DNA of 34,256 bases from DAOUAE01 sp034433795 (GCA_034433795.1 DAOUAE010000046.1:1-34256); one strand, 5' to 3'. Numbered from the stretch's first letter, positions 16,848 through 24,432 are shown. Numbers and translations: made by a program. Notes: generated by a model not told the origin, from the sequence alone.

Positions 16848-17975
16848 ATGGCGACCGGACCGATCGGCGTCGGCATCATCGGCAGCGGCAGCATCGCCCG
16901 GGCCCATCTCCGCGCCTACCAGGCCTGGCCCGACCGCTGCCGCATCGTCGCCACCGCCGACATTGTCCCCGAGAGGGCCGCGGAACTGGCCCGGCTGGCC
17001 GGGGCCGAAGCCTGGTACGGCGACTACCGCGCGCTCCTGGAGCGGCCGGATATCCACCTGGTCTCGGTCTGCACCCCGCCCTTCGCCCACGCGCGCATCA
17101 GCATCGCCGCTCTCCAGGCCGGCAAGCATGTTCTCTGCGAGAAGCCGATGGCCGCCTCGCTGGAGGAGTGTGACGCGATGATCGCGGCGGCCACGGCGTC
17201 GGGCCGCCTCCTCTCGGTGGTTTTCCAGAACCGCTTCCGTCCCGACATCTGGCGGGCGAAGCACCTGGCCGCCGGCGGCCATCTCGGCCGGCTTCTCTTC
17301 GGGCTCTGCGCCACCCTCTGGTACCGGGGACCGAACTACTACGACCTCTGGTGGCGCGGCACCTGGGAGCAGGAGTGCGGCGGGGCGACCCTCAACCATG
17401 CCATCCACGATATCGACGCCTTCCTCTGGATCATGGGCGAGCCAGCCAGCCTGGTGGCCGAGATGGACACCCAGGCCCACGCCATTGAGGTCGAGGACCT
17501 GGCCATGGCCCTGGTCCGCTTCGCCAACGGCGCCCTGGGCCAGGTGACGAGCACGGTCAACGCCCACCAGAACCGCTCGATCCTGGAGATCGTCGGCCAG
17601 CGGGCGGCGGTCTCCATTCCCTGGACTCTGAGCGCCTGTCGACCGGACGAGCGCGGTTTCCCCCAGCCCGATCCGGCGCGGCTGGCCGACCTGGCGGCGG
17701 CAGCCGAGGCCGTTCCGCTGCCACCGGGTCAGGGCCACGGGGCCCAGGTGGGCGATGTCCTGCGGGCCCTCGAGACCGGCGGCCGGCCGCTCGTCGACGG
17801 GCCCGAGGGCCGGCGGAGCGTCGAGTTCGTCACCGCCCTCTACAAAGCGGCCACGACCGGCCAGCGGGTCCAGTTCCCGCTGACCCCGAGCGACCCCTTC
17901 TACACCACGGCCGGGCTGCACGCCCACGTCCGGCGGGCGCCGGTCTCCCGCCAGGCCGGACCGGGGACCGATTAG
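16848..17975 (+). CDS. Gfo/Idh/MocA family oxidoreductase 1
   Basis: A 375-residue NAD(P)-dependent oxidoreductase acting on a sugar, inositol or sugar derivative. The Rossmann loop GIIGSGSIA is at residues 9-17, and CEKP (97-100) gives the conserved Lys99. The catalytic region reads GGATLNHAIHDID, so the usual Asp four residues before His187 is Asn183. GGGAGGTGA (16837-16845) precedes the ATG at 16848. It is coupled to the DUF6807 gene, and its last 4 bases overlap the convergent isomerase gene. The set (DUF6807, Gfo/Idh and isomerase) recurs in sugar-degradation loci, but the substrate cannot be assigned. Confidence 0.92.
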   Translation: MATGPIGVGIIGSGSIARAHLRAYQAWPDRCRIVATADIVPERAAELARLAGAEAWYGDYRALLERPDIHLVSVCTPPFAHARISIAALQAGKHVLCEKPMAASLEECDAMIAAATASGRLLSVVFQNRFRPDIWRAKHLAAGGHLGRLLFGLCATLWYRGPNYYDLWWRGTWEQECGGATLNHAIHDIDAFLWIMGEPASLVAEMDTQAHAIEVEDLAMALVRFANGALGQVTSTVNAHQNRSILEIVGQRAAVSIPWTLSACRPDERGFPQPDPARLADLAAAAEAVPLPPGQGHGAQVGDVLRALETGGRPLVDGPEGRRSVEFVTALYKAATTGQRVQFPLTPSDPFYTTAGLHAHVRRAPVSRQAGPGTD

Positions 17976-18814
17976 ACCAGGAGCGGGGCCAGGACCTGCC
18001 GGGCCAGCAGCAATCCCCGCTTGGCCCGCTCCGGGTCGGTCTGCCAGCCCCAGACGGGGTCCTCGTGCTCGACGGCGATGACGCCGTCGAAACCGACCTG
18101 GTAGAGGGCGTCGATAAAGGCCGGCCAGTTGACCAGGCCGAAGCCGGGCAGGCGGTAGCGCCACCAGAGGCCCTCATCGTCGAGCTGCCGGCCGTAGATG
18201 CCGTAGCGGTACCGGCCGTCGGCCAGGATCTCGGTGTCTTTGGCGTGGGCGTGGTAGATGCGCTCGCCGAAGTCGTGGACCGCCTGCAGGTAGTCGATCC
18301 CCTGCCAGACCAGGTGCGAGGGGTCCATGACCAGGCCGAGGGCTGGCGAGGGCACGGCGTTGAACATATGGTCCCAGGCTTCGGGGGTGATGGCCAGATT
18401 GCGCCCCTGATTGGGCCAGTTCTCGAAGACCAGGCGCACCCCGCGCTGCTCGGCGTAGCGGGCCAGGTCGCCGTAGACCTGTTTGAAGAGGAGCAGGTTG
18501 TCCCTGGTCGAAAGCGTGGGGTCCTTGCGGTGGCCGACGCTGAGGCAGCGCACCCCCTCGCGGGCCGCCCGGTCGATGGCCTGGCGAATGAGAGCCATCT
18601 CCCGCTCGCGGTCGGCGTCGTTGCGGGTGAGCGGCTGGCCGAACATGCCGTAGGTGGCCACGACGGTCAGGCCGTGCTGGCGGGCGAGGGCCGCCACCCC
18701 CTCGCGGTCGGGCGGGACGTCGAAGGCCTGGAAGCCGGCCTCGGCGCCCCAGTGGATGAAAGCGGCGAGGTCCAGGTCGCGCAGGCGGCCGGTAGGGAAG
18801 AAGCCGAGTTTCAT
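17972..18814 (-). CDS. Sugar phosphate isomerase/epimerase family (TIM barrel)
   Basis: A 280-residue xylose-isomerase-like TIM-barrel protein. Candidate metal ligands are Glu131 (VFENWP), Asp164 (MDPSHL), His190 (YHAHAKD) and Glu249 (AVEHED). The HAKD and EHED blocks resemble isomerases and epimerases found beside Gfo/Idh enzymes. I chose the ATG at 18814 (start MKLGFFPTGR) with GGGAG just upstream; the 20 codons before it are Arg/Pro-rich and overlap the promoter at 18847-18874. The gene converges on and overlaps Gfo/Idh-1 by 4 bases, and is divergent from the SDR gene. It may share a pathway with either neighbour. Confidence 0.9.
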   Translation of the reverse strand: MKLGFFPTGRLRDLDLAAFIHWGAEAGFQAFDVPPDREGVAALARQHGLTVVATYGMFGQPLTRNDADREREMALIRQAIDRAAREGVRCLSVGHRKDPTLSTRDNLLLFKQVYGDLARYAEQRGVRLVFENWPNQGRNLAITPEAWDHMFNAVPSPALGLVMDPSHLVWQGIDYLQAVHDFGERIYHAHAKDTEILADGRYRYGIYGRQLDDEGLWWRYRLPGFGLVNWPAFIDALYQVGFDGVIAVEHEDPVWGWQTDPERAKRGLLLARQVLAPLLV

Positions 18815-18846
18815 CCGAGGCTCCCTGGGCGTTGGTCTCCGAGGCC

Positions 18847-18874
18847 ATGATACGGCCGGGCGGGCCGGTGTCAA
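18847..18874 (-). promoter_or_regulatory. Sigma70-type promoter for the isomerase at 17972-18814
   Basis: On the minus strand TTGACA (18869-18874), 16-base spacer, TATCAT (18847-18852). Its -35 lies only 14 bases from the -35 of the divergent SDR promoter, so one regulator could cover both. Confidence 0.75.
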
Positions 18875-18888
18875 GCCGACGGAGCCGG

Positions 18889-18916
18889 TTGACAGGCCGG
18901 GCCTCTCTGCTATACT
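18889..18916 (+). promoter_or_regulatory. Sigma70-type promoter for the SDR/2-hydroxyacid dehydrogenase operon
   Basis: TTGACA (18889-18894), 16-base spacer and TATACT (18911-18916), 62 bases before the ATG at 18979. It is back to back with the isomerase promoter. Confidence 0.8.
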
Positions 18917-18978
18917 GCGGACGGTGGGACGGTCTCGCAGCCCACCGCGAGCGGGTTGGTGAGAAGCGGGGGAGAGCC

Positions 18979-19761
18979 ATGCGTCTCCAGGGGAAGGTCG
19001 CCATCGTCACCGGTGCCAGTCGGGGGATCGGCCGGGCCATCGCCCTGCGGCTGGCCCAGGAGGGGGCGAAGGTCTGTGTCAACTACTACGGTCCGGCCGA
19101 CGCGGCGGCCGGCCAGCCCGAGGCCGCCCAGCAGGTCGTGGCGGCCATCGAGCAGGCCGGCGGCGAGGCCTTTGCCTTCGAGGCCGACGTCTCCCAGAAA
19201 GACCAGGTGGACCGCATGGTCCAGGCCGTGGTCGACCGCTGGGACCGGATCGACATCCTGGTCAACAACGCCGGCATCTGCCCCTTCCGCGACTTCTTCG
19301 CTATCACCGAAGAGGTCTGGGACCGGGTCCAGGCGGTGAACCTCAAAGGGGTTTTCCTCTGCTCGCAGGCGGTGGCCCGGGTGATGGTCGAGAAGGGGAT
19401 TCCGGGGCGGATCATCGCTATCAGTTCGGTCTCCTCGATTGTCGGCGGGAGTCAGCAGGCCCACTACTGCCCGACCAAGGCCGGGATCAATCTTTTGATG
19501 AAGTCCATGGCCATCGCCCTGGGGAAGTACGGCATCACCTGCAACATGGTGGCGCCGGGAACCATCGAGACCGACATCAACCGCGAGGACCTGAGCAACC
19601 CGGAGAAGCGCGCGTACATGATCCGCCGGACGCCGCTGGGCCGGCTGGGACGGCCCGAGGACATCGCCGGGCCGGTGGCCTTCCTGGCCTCCGACGACGC
19701 CGCCTACATGACCGGGGCGATCCTCATCGTCGACGGCGGCGCCCTGGTGAACTACCAGTAG
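18979..19761 (+). CDS. SDR-family NAD(P)-dependent dehydrogenase, sugar-dehydrogenase-like
   Basis: A 260-residue short-chain dehydrogenase/reductase. The cofactor motif TGASRGIG is at 11-18, NNAG at 96-99, the catalytic Ser near 150, and Tyr163 and Lys167 in YCPTK; the C-terminus ends in IVDGG. The stretch from HYCPTKAG through IALGKYGI recalls L-rhamnose 1-dehydrogenase-type SDRs, so a sugar 1-dehydrogenase making an aldonolactone is a reasonable guess, though generic 3-ketoacyl reductase annotation would also be possible. The ATG at 18979 follows GGGGGAGAG. The next gene, a D-2-hydroxyacid dehydrogenase, starts 2 bases after the stop, so the two enzymes probably share a pathway. Confidence 0.92.
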   Translation: MRLQGKVAIVTGASRGIGRAIALRLAQEGAKVCVNYYGPADAAAGQPEAAQQVVAAIEQAGGEAFAFEADVSQKDQVDRMVQAVVDRWDRIDILVNNAGICPFRDFFAITEEVWDRVQAVNLKGVFLCSQAVARVMVEKGIPGRIIAISSVSSIVGGSQQAHYCPTKAGINLLMKSMAIALGKYGITCNMVAPGTIETDINREDLSNPEKRAYMIRRTPLGRLGRPEDIAGPVAFLASDDAAYMTGAILIVDGGALVNYQ

Positions 19762-19763
19762 CC

Positions 19764-20744
19764 ATGCGGGTGGTCATCACCGACTGCAACTTTCCCTCAG
19801 TCGAGATCGAGCGGGCCGAGCTGGCGGCCATCGGCGCCCGCGTCGACCTCTACCAGTGCCAGACCGAGGACGATGTCCTGACCTGCGCCGGGGACGCCGA
19901 CGCCCTCATCGTCCAGTACGCCCCGATCACCCGGCGGGTCCTCGAAGGGCTGCCGCGCCTGCGGGTGGTCTCGCGCTACGGGATCGGGGTGGACAATATC
20001 GACGTCCGGGCGGCCACCGCTCTCGGGGTCTGGGTGGCCAACGTGCCCGGCTTCTGTGTCCCCGAGGCCTCGGACCACACCCTGGCCCTGCTGCTGGCCT
20101 GCGCCCGCCGGCTCTGTCTCCTGGAGCGCACGGTGCGGGCCGGCGAGTGGGAGACGGTGCGGGTGGCCGGGCCGACCCCGCGGCTGAGCGAGCAGACGCT
20201 GGGGCTCATCGGCTTCGGCAGCATCGGCCGGGCGGTGGCCCAGAAGGCCCGGGTCTTCGGCCTGCGCGTTCTGGCCTACTCGCCGCGCACCACCCCCGAA
20301 CTGGCCGCCGCCTACGGCGCCGAGCGGGCCGACCTCGAACGCCTGCTTCGGGAGTCCGACTACGTCTCGCTGCACTGCCCGCTGACGCCGGAGACCCGCC
20401 ATCTCCTCAACGCCGAGCGCCTGGCGCTGATGAAGCCGACGGCCTTCCTCATCAACACCGCGCGAGGGGCGCTGGTGGACGAGGCGGCGCTGATCGCCGC
20501 TCTAAAGAGCGGTCGGCTGGCCGGAGCGGCCCTCGACGTCCTGGAGCGCGAGCCACCAGCCCCCGATAACCCGCTCCTCCGGCTGCCCAACGTTATCATC
20601 ACCCCTCACGCCGCCTGGTACTCCAGCCGGTCGCTGGAGACGCTCCAGCGGACCGTCGCCCGCAATGTGGCGGCGGTGCTGCGGGGCGAGCCGCCCCTTC
20701 ACCCGGTCAACCCCGAGGTCCAGAGCCGGTTGCGCCGGCCCTGA
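19764..20744 (+). CDS. D-2-hydroxyacid dehydrogenase family (C-terminal-binding-protein-like)
   Basis: A 326-residue NAD-dependent D-isomer-specific 2-hydroxyacid dehydrogenase. The nucleotide loop GFGSIG is at 150-155, and the catalytic set is Arg234 (NTARGALVDE), Glu263 (EREPP) and His282 (TPHAAWYS). The AAWYS ending of the active-site loop is typical of the C-terminal-binding-protein-like branch often annotated as phosphoglycerate dehydrogenase. It lacks an ACT domain, so it is unlikely to be the serine-pathway SerA. It is the second gene of the SDR operon, 2 bases downstream, and probably reduces or oxidises a 2-keto or 2-hydroxy sugar-acid intermediate. A GNP-free 36-base gap separates it from the convergent DUF4097 gene. 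Confidence 0.92.
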   Translation: MRVVITDCNFPSVEIERAELAAIGARVDLYQCQTEDDVLTCAGDADALIVQYAPITRRVLEGLPRLRVVSRYGIGVDNIDVRAATALGVWVANVPGFCVPEASDHTLALLLACARRLCLLERTVRAGEWETVRVAGPTPRLSEQTLGLIGFGSIGRAVAQKARVFGLRVLAYSPRTTPELAAAYGAERADLERLLRESDYVSLHCPLTPETRHLLNAERLALMKPTAFLINTARGALVDEAALIAALKSGRLAGAALDVLEREPPAPDNPLLRLPNVIITPHAAWYSSRSLETLQRTVARNVAAVLRGEPPLHPVNPEVQSRLRRP

Positions 20745-20760
20745 TCGCCGGTGCGATGGG

Positions 20761-20777
20761 CGCTCCGCCAGGGAGCG
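20761..20777. terminator. Small hairpin between convergent genes
   Basis: CGCTCC and GGAGCG form a 6-bp stem with a 5-base loop between the 2-hydroxyacid dehydrogenase and DUF4097 genes. There is no T tract on either side, so it is only a possible terminator. Confidence 0.25.
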
Positions 20778-20780
20778 GAC

Positions 20781-22175
20781 CTACCGTCCCTCCAGGGCGT
20801 CGAGCAGCCGGAGGGCCTGCTCCGGGGTGAGCCTGCCGTCGCGCAGCAGTTCCAGGATCAGCCGGACCTCGTCGGACCGGCCGCGACCGCCCTCCGGTCC
20901 AGCGGCCCGGGGCTCGGGGCCGGCGAGGCCGGCGGCCCCGGTGGCCGCCCCAGCCCGCCAGCCCGACCGCCGTTCGAAGCGCTCGGCCAGCCGCTCCAGC
21001 ATGCGCTGAACCCGCTCGGTCGCCCGGCGCACCTGCTCCTCGGCCCGGCGGGCCGCCTCCTCGCTGTACCAGCCGCCGGGGAAGGCGCTCTCGACCGCGC
21101 GGCGGGTGGCCGTGGCGATCTCCTCGCTCAGCCGCGCGAAGCGCTCTCCCAGGTCCACCCGCACCCCGACCTCGGCCCAGACGTCGCGCCCGCCAGACGT
21201 CCGCTCCGCGTCCCCAGCTCCCCGGGCCCGCAGGCGGACCTGGCCGCGCCGGCTGGTCAGGACCACCCGCGCCCCATCGGTCCCCAGGCGCCCGCGCAGG
21301 CCGCCCGGCTCCTCGACGACCTCTTCGAGAGCCAGCCCCCAGCGGATACTCCCGGCCGGAGCGTGGAGTTCGAACACCCCCGCCCGGGGCTCGGTCACCA
21401 CGAAGGTGAGGTCCTCTTCGGCCGTCACCACGTACTCCGCCCCTGGCGCCAGACCGGTCTCGACGCGGGCGTGCCCGCCCACCGCCGGCGCCCGGAGGCC
21501 GCCGGTCAGATCGGTGGCCTGCAGATCGCCGCCGAGGCGGCCCAGCTGGACCGGGCCGGCGATGGTGGCCACCTGCCCATCACCGCCCACCGCCTCCACC
21601 GTCAGCCCCTCGGCTCGCTCGACGGTCAGATCGCCGCCCACCCGTCCGAGGCTGACCGTCCCCTGCACCCGCTCAATGGCCGCGTCGCCGGCCACCGCCT
21701 CGCCCACGACCGGCCCGTTGACCTCGGCCAGCACCAGATCGCCTGCCACCTGGGCGAAGCGGACCGCTCCCAGCCGCCGGCCGGTCAGATCGCCGGCCAC
21801 CTGCTCGACCGTGACCTCCGCCCGCACCGCCTCGAGGTCGAGGTCGCCGGCGACCTGAGCGACCGCCACCGGCCCCTGACAGCGCTCGATGGTCGCATCA
21901 CCGGCCACCCGCTCGAGCCGCAGCGCTCCCGCCAGGCCGCTGATCTCCAGGTCGCCCTGGACCTCACCGACCTCCAGGCGGACGGCCGCCGGGACCAGCA
22001 GCCGGGCGTCAGCCGCCAGGCGCAGAAGCAGCCGCCCCTCCTGGACCTCACCGTGGACCGCCTCTGGCCCGGCCTCCTGGACCACCACCTCGGCCTCCCC
22101 GGCCCGAACCTCCAGATCGCCCTGGCACCGCTCGACGGCGACCACCGCCGCCGCCGGAAAGCGCACCGCGTTCAT
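20781..22175 (-). CDS. DUF4097-type beta-solenoid protein with C-terminal coiled coil and SHOCT-like end
   Basis: A 464-residue protein of the DUF4097 (adhesin-like/YvlB) type. Residues about 72-240 hold ten copies of an 18-residue repeat marked by Gly-Asp at 74, 92, 110, 128, 145, 163, 181, 198 and 216, and a variant at 234, as expected for a right-handed beta-solenoid. Residues about 330-400 are charged and helical, probably a coiled coil, then a Gly/Ala/Pro-rich linker leads to a C-terminal helical hairpin (439-464, LLRDGRLTPEQALRLL). No signal peptide or membrane segment is visible. The ATG overlaps the previous stop as ATGA, with GGAGGAGGG ahead. Relatives in Firmicutes are linked to envelope-stress responses, but function here is unknown. 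Confidence 0.85.
   Translation of the reverse strand: MNAVRFPAAAVVAVERCQGDLEVRAGEAEVVVQEAGPEAVHGEVQEGRLLLRLAADARLLVPAAVRLEVGEVQGDLEISGLAGALRLERVAGDATIERCQGPVAVAQVAGDLDLEAVRAEVTVEQVAGDLTGRRLGAVRFAQVAGDLVLAEVNGPVVGEAVAGDAAIERVQGTVSLGRVGGDLTVERAEGLTVEAVGGDGQVATIAGPVQLGRLGGDLQATDLTGGLRAPAVGGHARVETGLAPGAEYVVTAEEDLTFVVTEPRAGVFELHAPAGSIRWGLALEEVVEEPGGLRGRLGTDGARVVLTSRRGQVRLRARGAGDAERTSGGRDVWAEVGVRVDLGERFARLSEEIATATRRAVESAFPGGWYSEEAARRAEEQVRRATERVQRMLERLAERFERRSGWRAGAATGAAGLAGPEPRAAGPEGGRGRSDEVRLILELLRDGRLTPEQALRLLDALEGR
21456..21962 (-). repeat. Ten-copy 54-bp degenerate coding repeat
   Basis: In-frame units of 51-54 bases encode the 18-residue Gly-Asp repeats of the DUF4097 protein. At DNA level they appear as recurring GGTCAGATCGCCGGCCACC-like strings on the plus strand. 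They are coding repeats, not a CRISPR array. Confidence 0.75.
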
Positions 22176-23122
22176 CGTCCCTCCTCCTGGCCCATCAGAC
22201 GGGCCAGCGCCTCATCGACTGAGAGTTCGCCCCGGGCCACCGCCTGCAGGATCGCCAGCCGGTCCGGCGCCGCCAGAGCCACCGGCTCCGGATGGGCCGG
22301 CCGGAGCGTGGGATCGGCGGTCAGGACCACCGGACCGAGCAGGCTGATGACCTGGCAGCGAGGACCGTTGCCGCCGCGCTGGAGACGCCAGCCGACCTGG
22401 GTCGTCGTCAGCCGGGCCCCGGCCAGGGCGACGGCCGGCCGCAGGGCGCCCCAGCCCTCGACCTGGAGTGGCCCCACGGCCGGCAGCGCCAGCCGGACGG
22501 GTCCGGTAACGCTCCAGAGGCGGACCTGGGCCCCTGGATCGGGCGCCAGAGCCACCGCCAGCCGGCCGCTGATGGTCTTCAGATCGAGCAGGCGGGGATG
22601 AACCGGCTGCAGGTCAACGCTGCCGCTGACCGTCCAGACCGCCAGGTCGCCGGTCAGGTGGGCGCCGCTGACCGTCCCGCTCACCGTCCGCAGATTGAGC
22701 GCCCCGCTCAGTCGGCTCAGCCAGACCGGGCCGCTGACCGTCTCGGCCTGCAGATCGCCGGTCAGGTCCTCCAGGGCCAGCCGGGCGCTGGTGGTCCGGA
22801 CCTGCAGGTGGCTGCGGCGCGGGACGAAGAGGGTGTACTCGACCGGGGCCAGGGCCGGGCCAAGGAGCGGGCGGGCCGGCCGGCCGGAGCCGTCCTCGGT
22901 AACGACCGTCACGGTCCGCCGATCGTGGTCGAGACGGACAGCCGTCTGGTCGAAGATCCGGCCGCCCCACCAGCCGTTGGGGCGCCGTTTAAGGGCGATG
23001 ACCTTGACCAGCGGGGCCTCCCAGCCGGTCACCGTCACCACGCCGGGACCGGTCGTGACCGTGACCCGCGCCGCCGGGCCGGTGGTGAACGTCTCCTCCA
23101 GACTCACACCGGTATGGCGCAT
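22172..23122 (-). CDS. DUF4097-type protein with SHOCT-like C-terminus
   Basis: A 316-residue DUF4097 protein, shorter than its downstream neighbour. A beta-rich N-terminal part (TGPGVVTVTGWE, about residues 24-35) is followed by repeats built around TVSG and LTGDL (about 115-190), consistent with a beta-solenoid. The C-terminal 29 residues (288-316) contain the helical pattern AVARGELSVDEALARL, matching the ends of the other two proteins in the operon. No signal peptide or membrane segment is seen. It begins 10 bases after the DUF2089 stop with GGGAGGGGG just upstream of the ATG. The stop overlaps the next start by 4 bases. Function is unknown; it probably works with the DUF2089 regulator. 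Confidence 0.82.
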   Translation of the reverse strand: MRHTGVSLEETFTTGPAARVTVTTGPGVVTVTGWEAPLVKVIALKRRPNGWWGGRIFDQTAVRLDHDRRTVTVVTEDGSGRPARPLLGPALAPVEYTLFVPRRSHLQVRTTSARLALEDLTGDLQAETVSGPVWLSRLSGALNLRTVSGTVSGAHLTGDLAVWTVSGSVDLQPVHPRLLDLKTISGRLAVALAPDPGAQVRLWSVTGPVRLALPAVGPLQVEGWGALRPAVALAGARLTTTQVGWRLQRGGNGPRCQVISLLGPVVLTADPTLRPAHPEPVALAAPDRLAILQAVARGELSVDEALARLMGQEEGR

Positions 23123-23132
23123 GGCCCCCTCC

Positions 23133-23504
23133 CTAGCGACTCAGGTCCCGCAGCCGGCGGGCGGCCTCGTCGGGGTCGATCTGGCCCGCCCGCAGGGCCT
23201 CCAGCACCGCCCGGCGCTGGGCCTCGCGCGGGCGGTCGTCGCCGTCCAGCCCGAGGGCCCGCAAGAGGTCGTCCAGCCGGCTGCGGACCGTCGGGTAGGA
23301 GAGACCCAGGGCCGCCTCGACGTCGCGCAGGACCCCACGGCAGCGCAGAAAGGTCTCCAGGAACTGCAGCTGCTCGGGCGAGAGACGGGCGAACCGCCCC
23401 AGCGCAAACTGCCCCTCCAGCACCGTCTGACAGCCGGGGCAGTGCAGCCGGGTCACCACCAGTTCACCCCCACAGACCGGACACGTGCCGGGCGCGGTGA
23501 ACAT
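23133..23504 (-). CDS. DUF2089 family zinc-ribbon/helix-turn-helix regulator
   Basis: A 123-residue DUF2089 protein. A four-Cys zinc ribbon (Cys8, Cys11, Cys22, Cys25) is followed by a helix-turn-helix-like segment at 56-84 (DVEAALGLSYPTVRSRLDDLL) and a C-terminal helical hairpin at 98-122 (LRAGQIDPDEAARRL). DNA binding is likely from the helix-turn-helix; the ligand or signal is not known. It is first in a three-gene minus-strand operon with two DUF4097 proteins. GGAGGG lies just before the ATG at 23504. The promoter upstream carries an AAAGTC...GACTTT inverted repeat over the -10 and start site, which suggests autoregulation. Confidence 0.9.
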   Translation of the reverse strand: MFTAPGTCPVCGGELVVTRLHCPGCQTVLEGQFALGRFARLSPEQLQFLETFLRCRGVLRDVEAALGLSYPTVRSRLDDLLRALGLDGDDRPREAQRRAVLEALRAGQIDPDEAARRLRDLSR

Positions 23505-23519
23505 TGGCCCTCCAACGCA

Positions 23520-23538
23520 AAAGTCTTAAGAGGACTTT
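23520..23538. promoter_or_regulatory. Inverted-repeat operator candidate
   Basis: AAAGTC (23520-23525) and GACTTT (23533-23538) are perfect 6-base arms 7 bases apart, overlapping the -10 and expected start site of the DUF2089 operon. The patch is unusually AT-rich for this window. A natural binder is the DUF2089 protein itself, an inference. Confidence 0.5.
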
Positions 23539-23562
23539 ATCTGAAATTGAAGCCGGTGTCAA
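23534..23562 (-). promoter_or_regulatory. Sigma70-type promoter for the DUF2089/DUF4097 operon
   Basis: On the minus strand a perfect TTGACA (23557-23562), 17-base spacer and TAAAGT (23534-23539), about 30 bases before the ATG at 23504. Confidence 0.8.
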
Positions 23563-23657
23563 TATTTTTGAAGACAGATGCATCCCCGGGCGCGCCGGTT
23601 GTGACCGGCGGCCCCGTCGAGCCTGCGACCGGGAGAGGTTGTGGCCGGCGGGCGTGG

Positions 23658-23663
23658 TACAAT
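23658..23663 (+). promoter_or_regulatory. Probable -10 element for the HAD gene
   Basis: TACAAT lies 90 bases before the ATG at 23754. No -35 is visible at normal spacing. The long leader (about 85 bases) shows no clear structure. Confidence 0.4.
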
Positions 23664-23753
23664 GAGCCGGGAGGGTGTCGCCGTGCTGTCGGAGTGGTCC
23701 GGAACCTGCACGGCGGCCAGACGGCAGTGGAAAACACCGGCGAGGGAGAGCCT

Positions 23754-24431
23754 ATGGCTCCGGCCATCGAAGTCGCCGACCTCGACGCCCTGGCCTTCGA
23801 TTTCTACGGCACGCTGGTCCGGCTCGACCGAGTGGTCGAGCGCTGCGCCGCCCTGGCCACGGCCGAACTGGCCAGCCGCTGGCGGGCCCGGCAGATACAG
23901 TATGCTCTCCTGGTCAGTCTGATGGGGCGCTACCAGGACTTCTGGACGCTGACCGAGCTGGCCCTCCGTCAGGTCGCCCGGGAGCTGCAGCTGGACCTGG
24001 ACGCCGCCCAGCGAACAGAGCTGCTCCAGGCCTGGCTGGATCTGGAGCCCTTCGCCGAGGTGCGGAGCGCTCTGGAGCGGCTCCAGACCCGGCCGCTCTT
24101 CATCCTGTCCAACGGGACGCCGGGGATGATCGCCCCGGTGCTGGAGCGGCACGGGCTGCGGGGGTTCTTCCGCGAGATTCTGAGCGCCGAGGCCGTCCGC
24201 ATCTACAAGCCGGCGCCGGCCGTCTACGCCCTGGTGGAGACGCAGGCCGGCTTCCGGCGGGACCGGGTGCTGTTTGTCAGCGCCAACGGGTGGGACGTGG
24301 TCGGGGCCGCCCAGGCCGGGCTCCGGACCTGCTACCTCAACCGGACCGGGCTGCCCCCTGACCCGCTGGGGCCGGAGCCGGACCTCACCGCCAGCCATCT
24401 GGGCGAGCTGGCCACCACCCTGGCCCCGTAG
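23754..24431 (+). CDS. HAD hydrolase, type II haloacid-dehalogenase-like
   Basis: A 225-residue HAD-superfamily hydrolase. FDFYGTL gives the nucleophile Asp16; ILSNGT (about 118-123) is motif II; a Lys in YKPAPAVY (about 155-162) is motif III; and VSANGWD (about 177-183) is the motif IV of L-2-haloacid dehalogenases, where SxNxWD is conserved. It could dehalogenate 2-haloacids, but phosphatases use closely related motifs, and the flanking genes give no support for either. The ATG at 23754 follows GAGGGAGAG. It is transcribed alone, with its stop two bases before a new promoter, and is divergent from the DUF2089 operon. Confidence 0.88.
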   Translation: MAPAIEVADLDALAFDFYGTLVRLDRVVERCAALATAELASRWRARQIQYALLVSLMGRYQDFWTLTELALRQVARELQLDLDAAQRTELLQAWLDLEPFAEVRSALERLQTRPLFILSNGTPGMIAPVLERHGLRGFFREILSAEAVRIYKPAPAVYALVETQAGFRRDRVLFVSANGWDVVGAAQAGLRTCYLNRTGLPPDPLGPEPDLTASHLGELATTLAP

Positions 24432-24432
24432 A

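Noticed and set aside
21456..21962. Regular repeats resembling a CRISPR array
   Set aside because: Repeats are in frame, degenerate and encode an 18-residue solenoid unit; no unique spacers.
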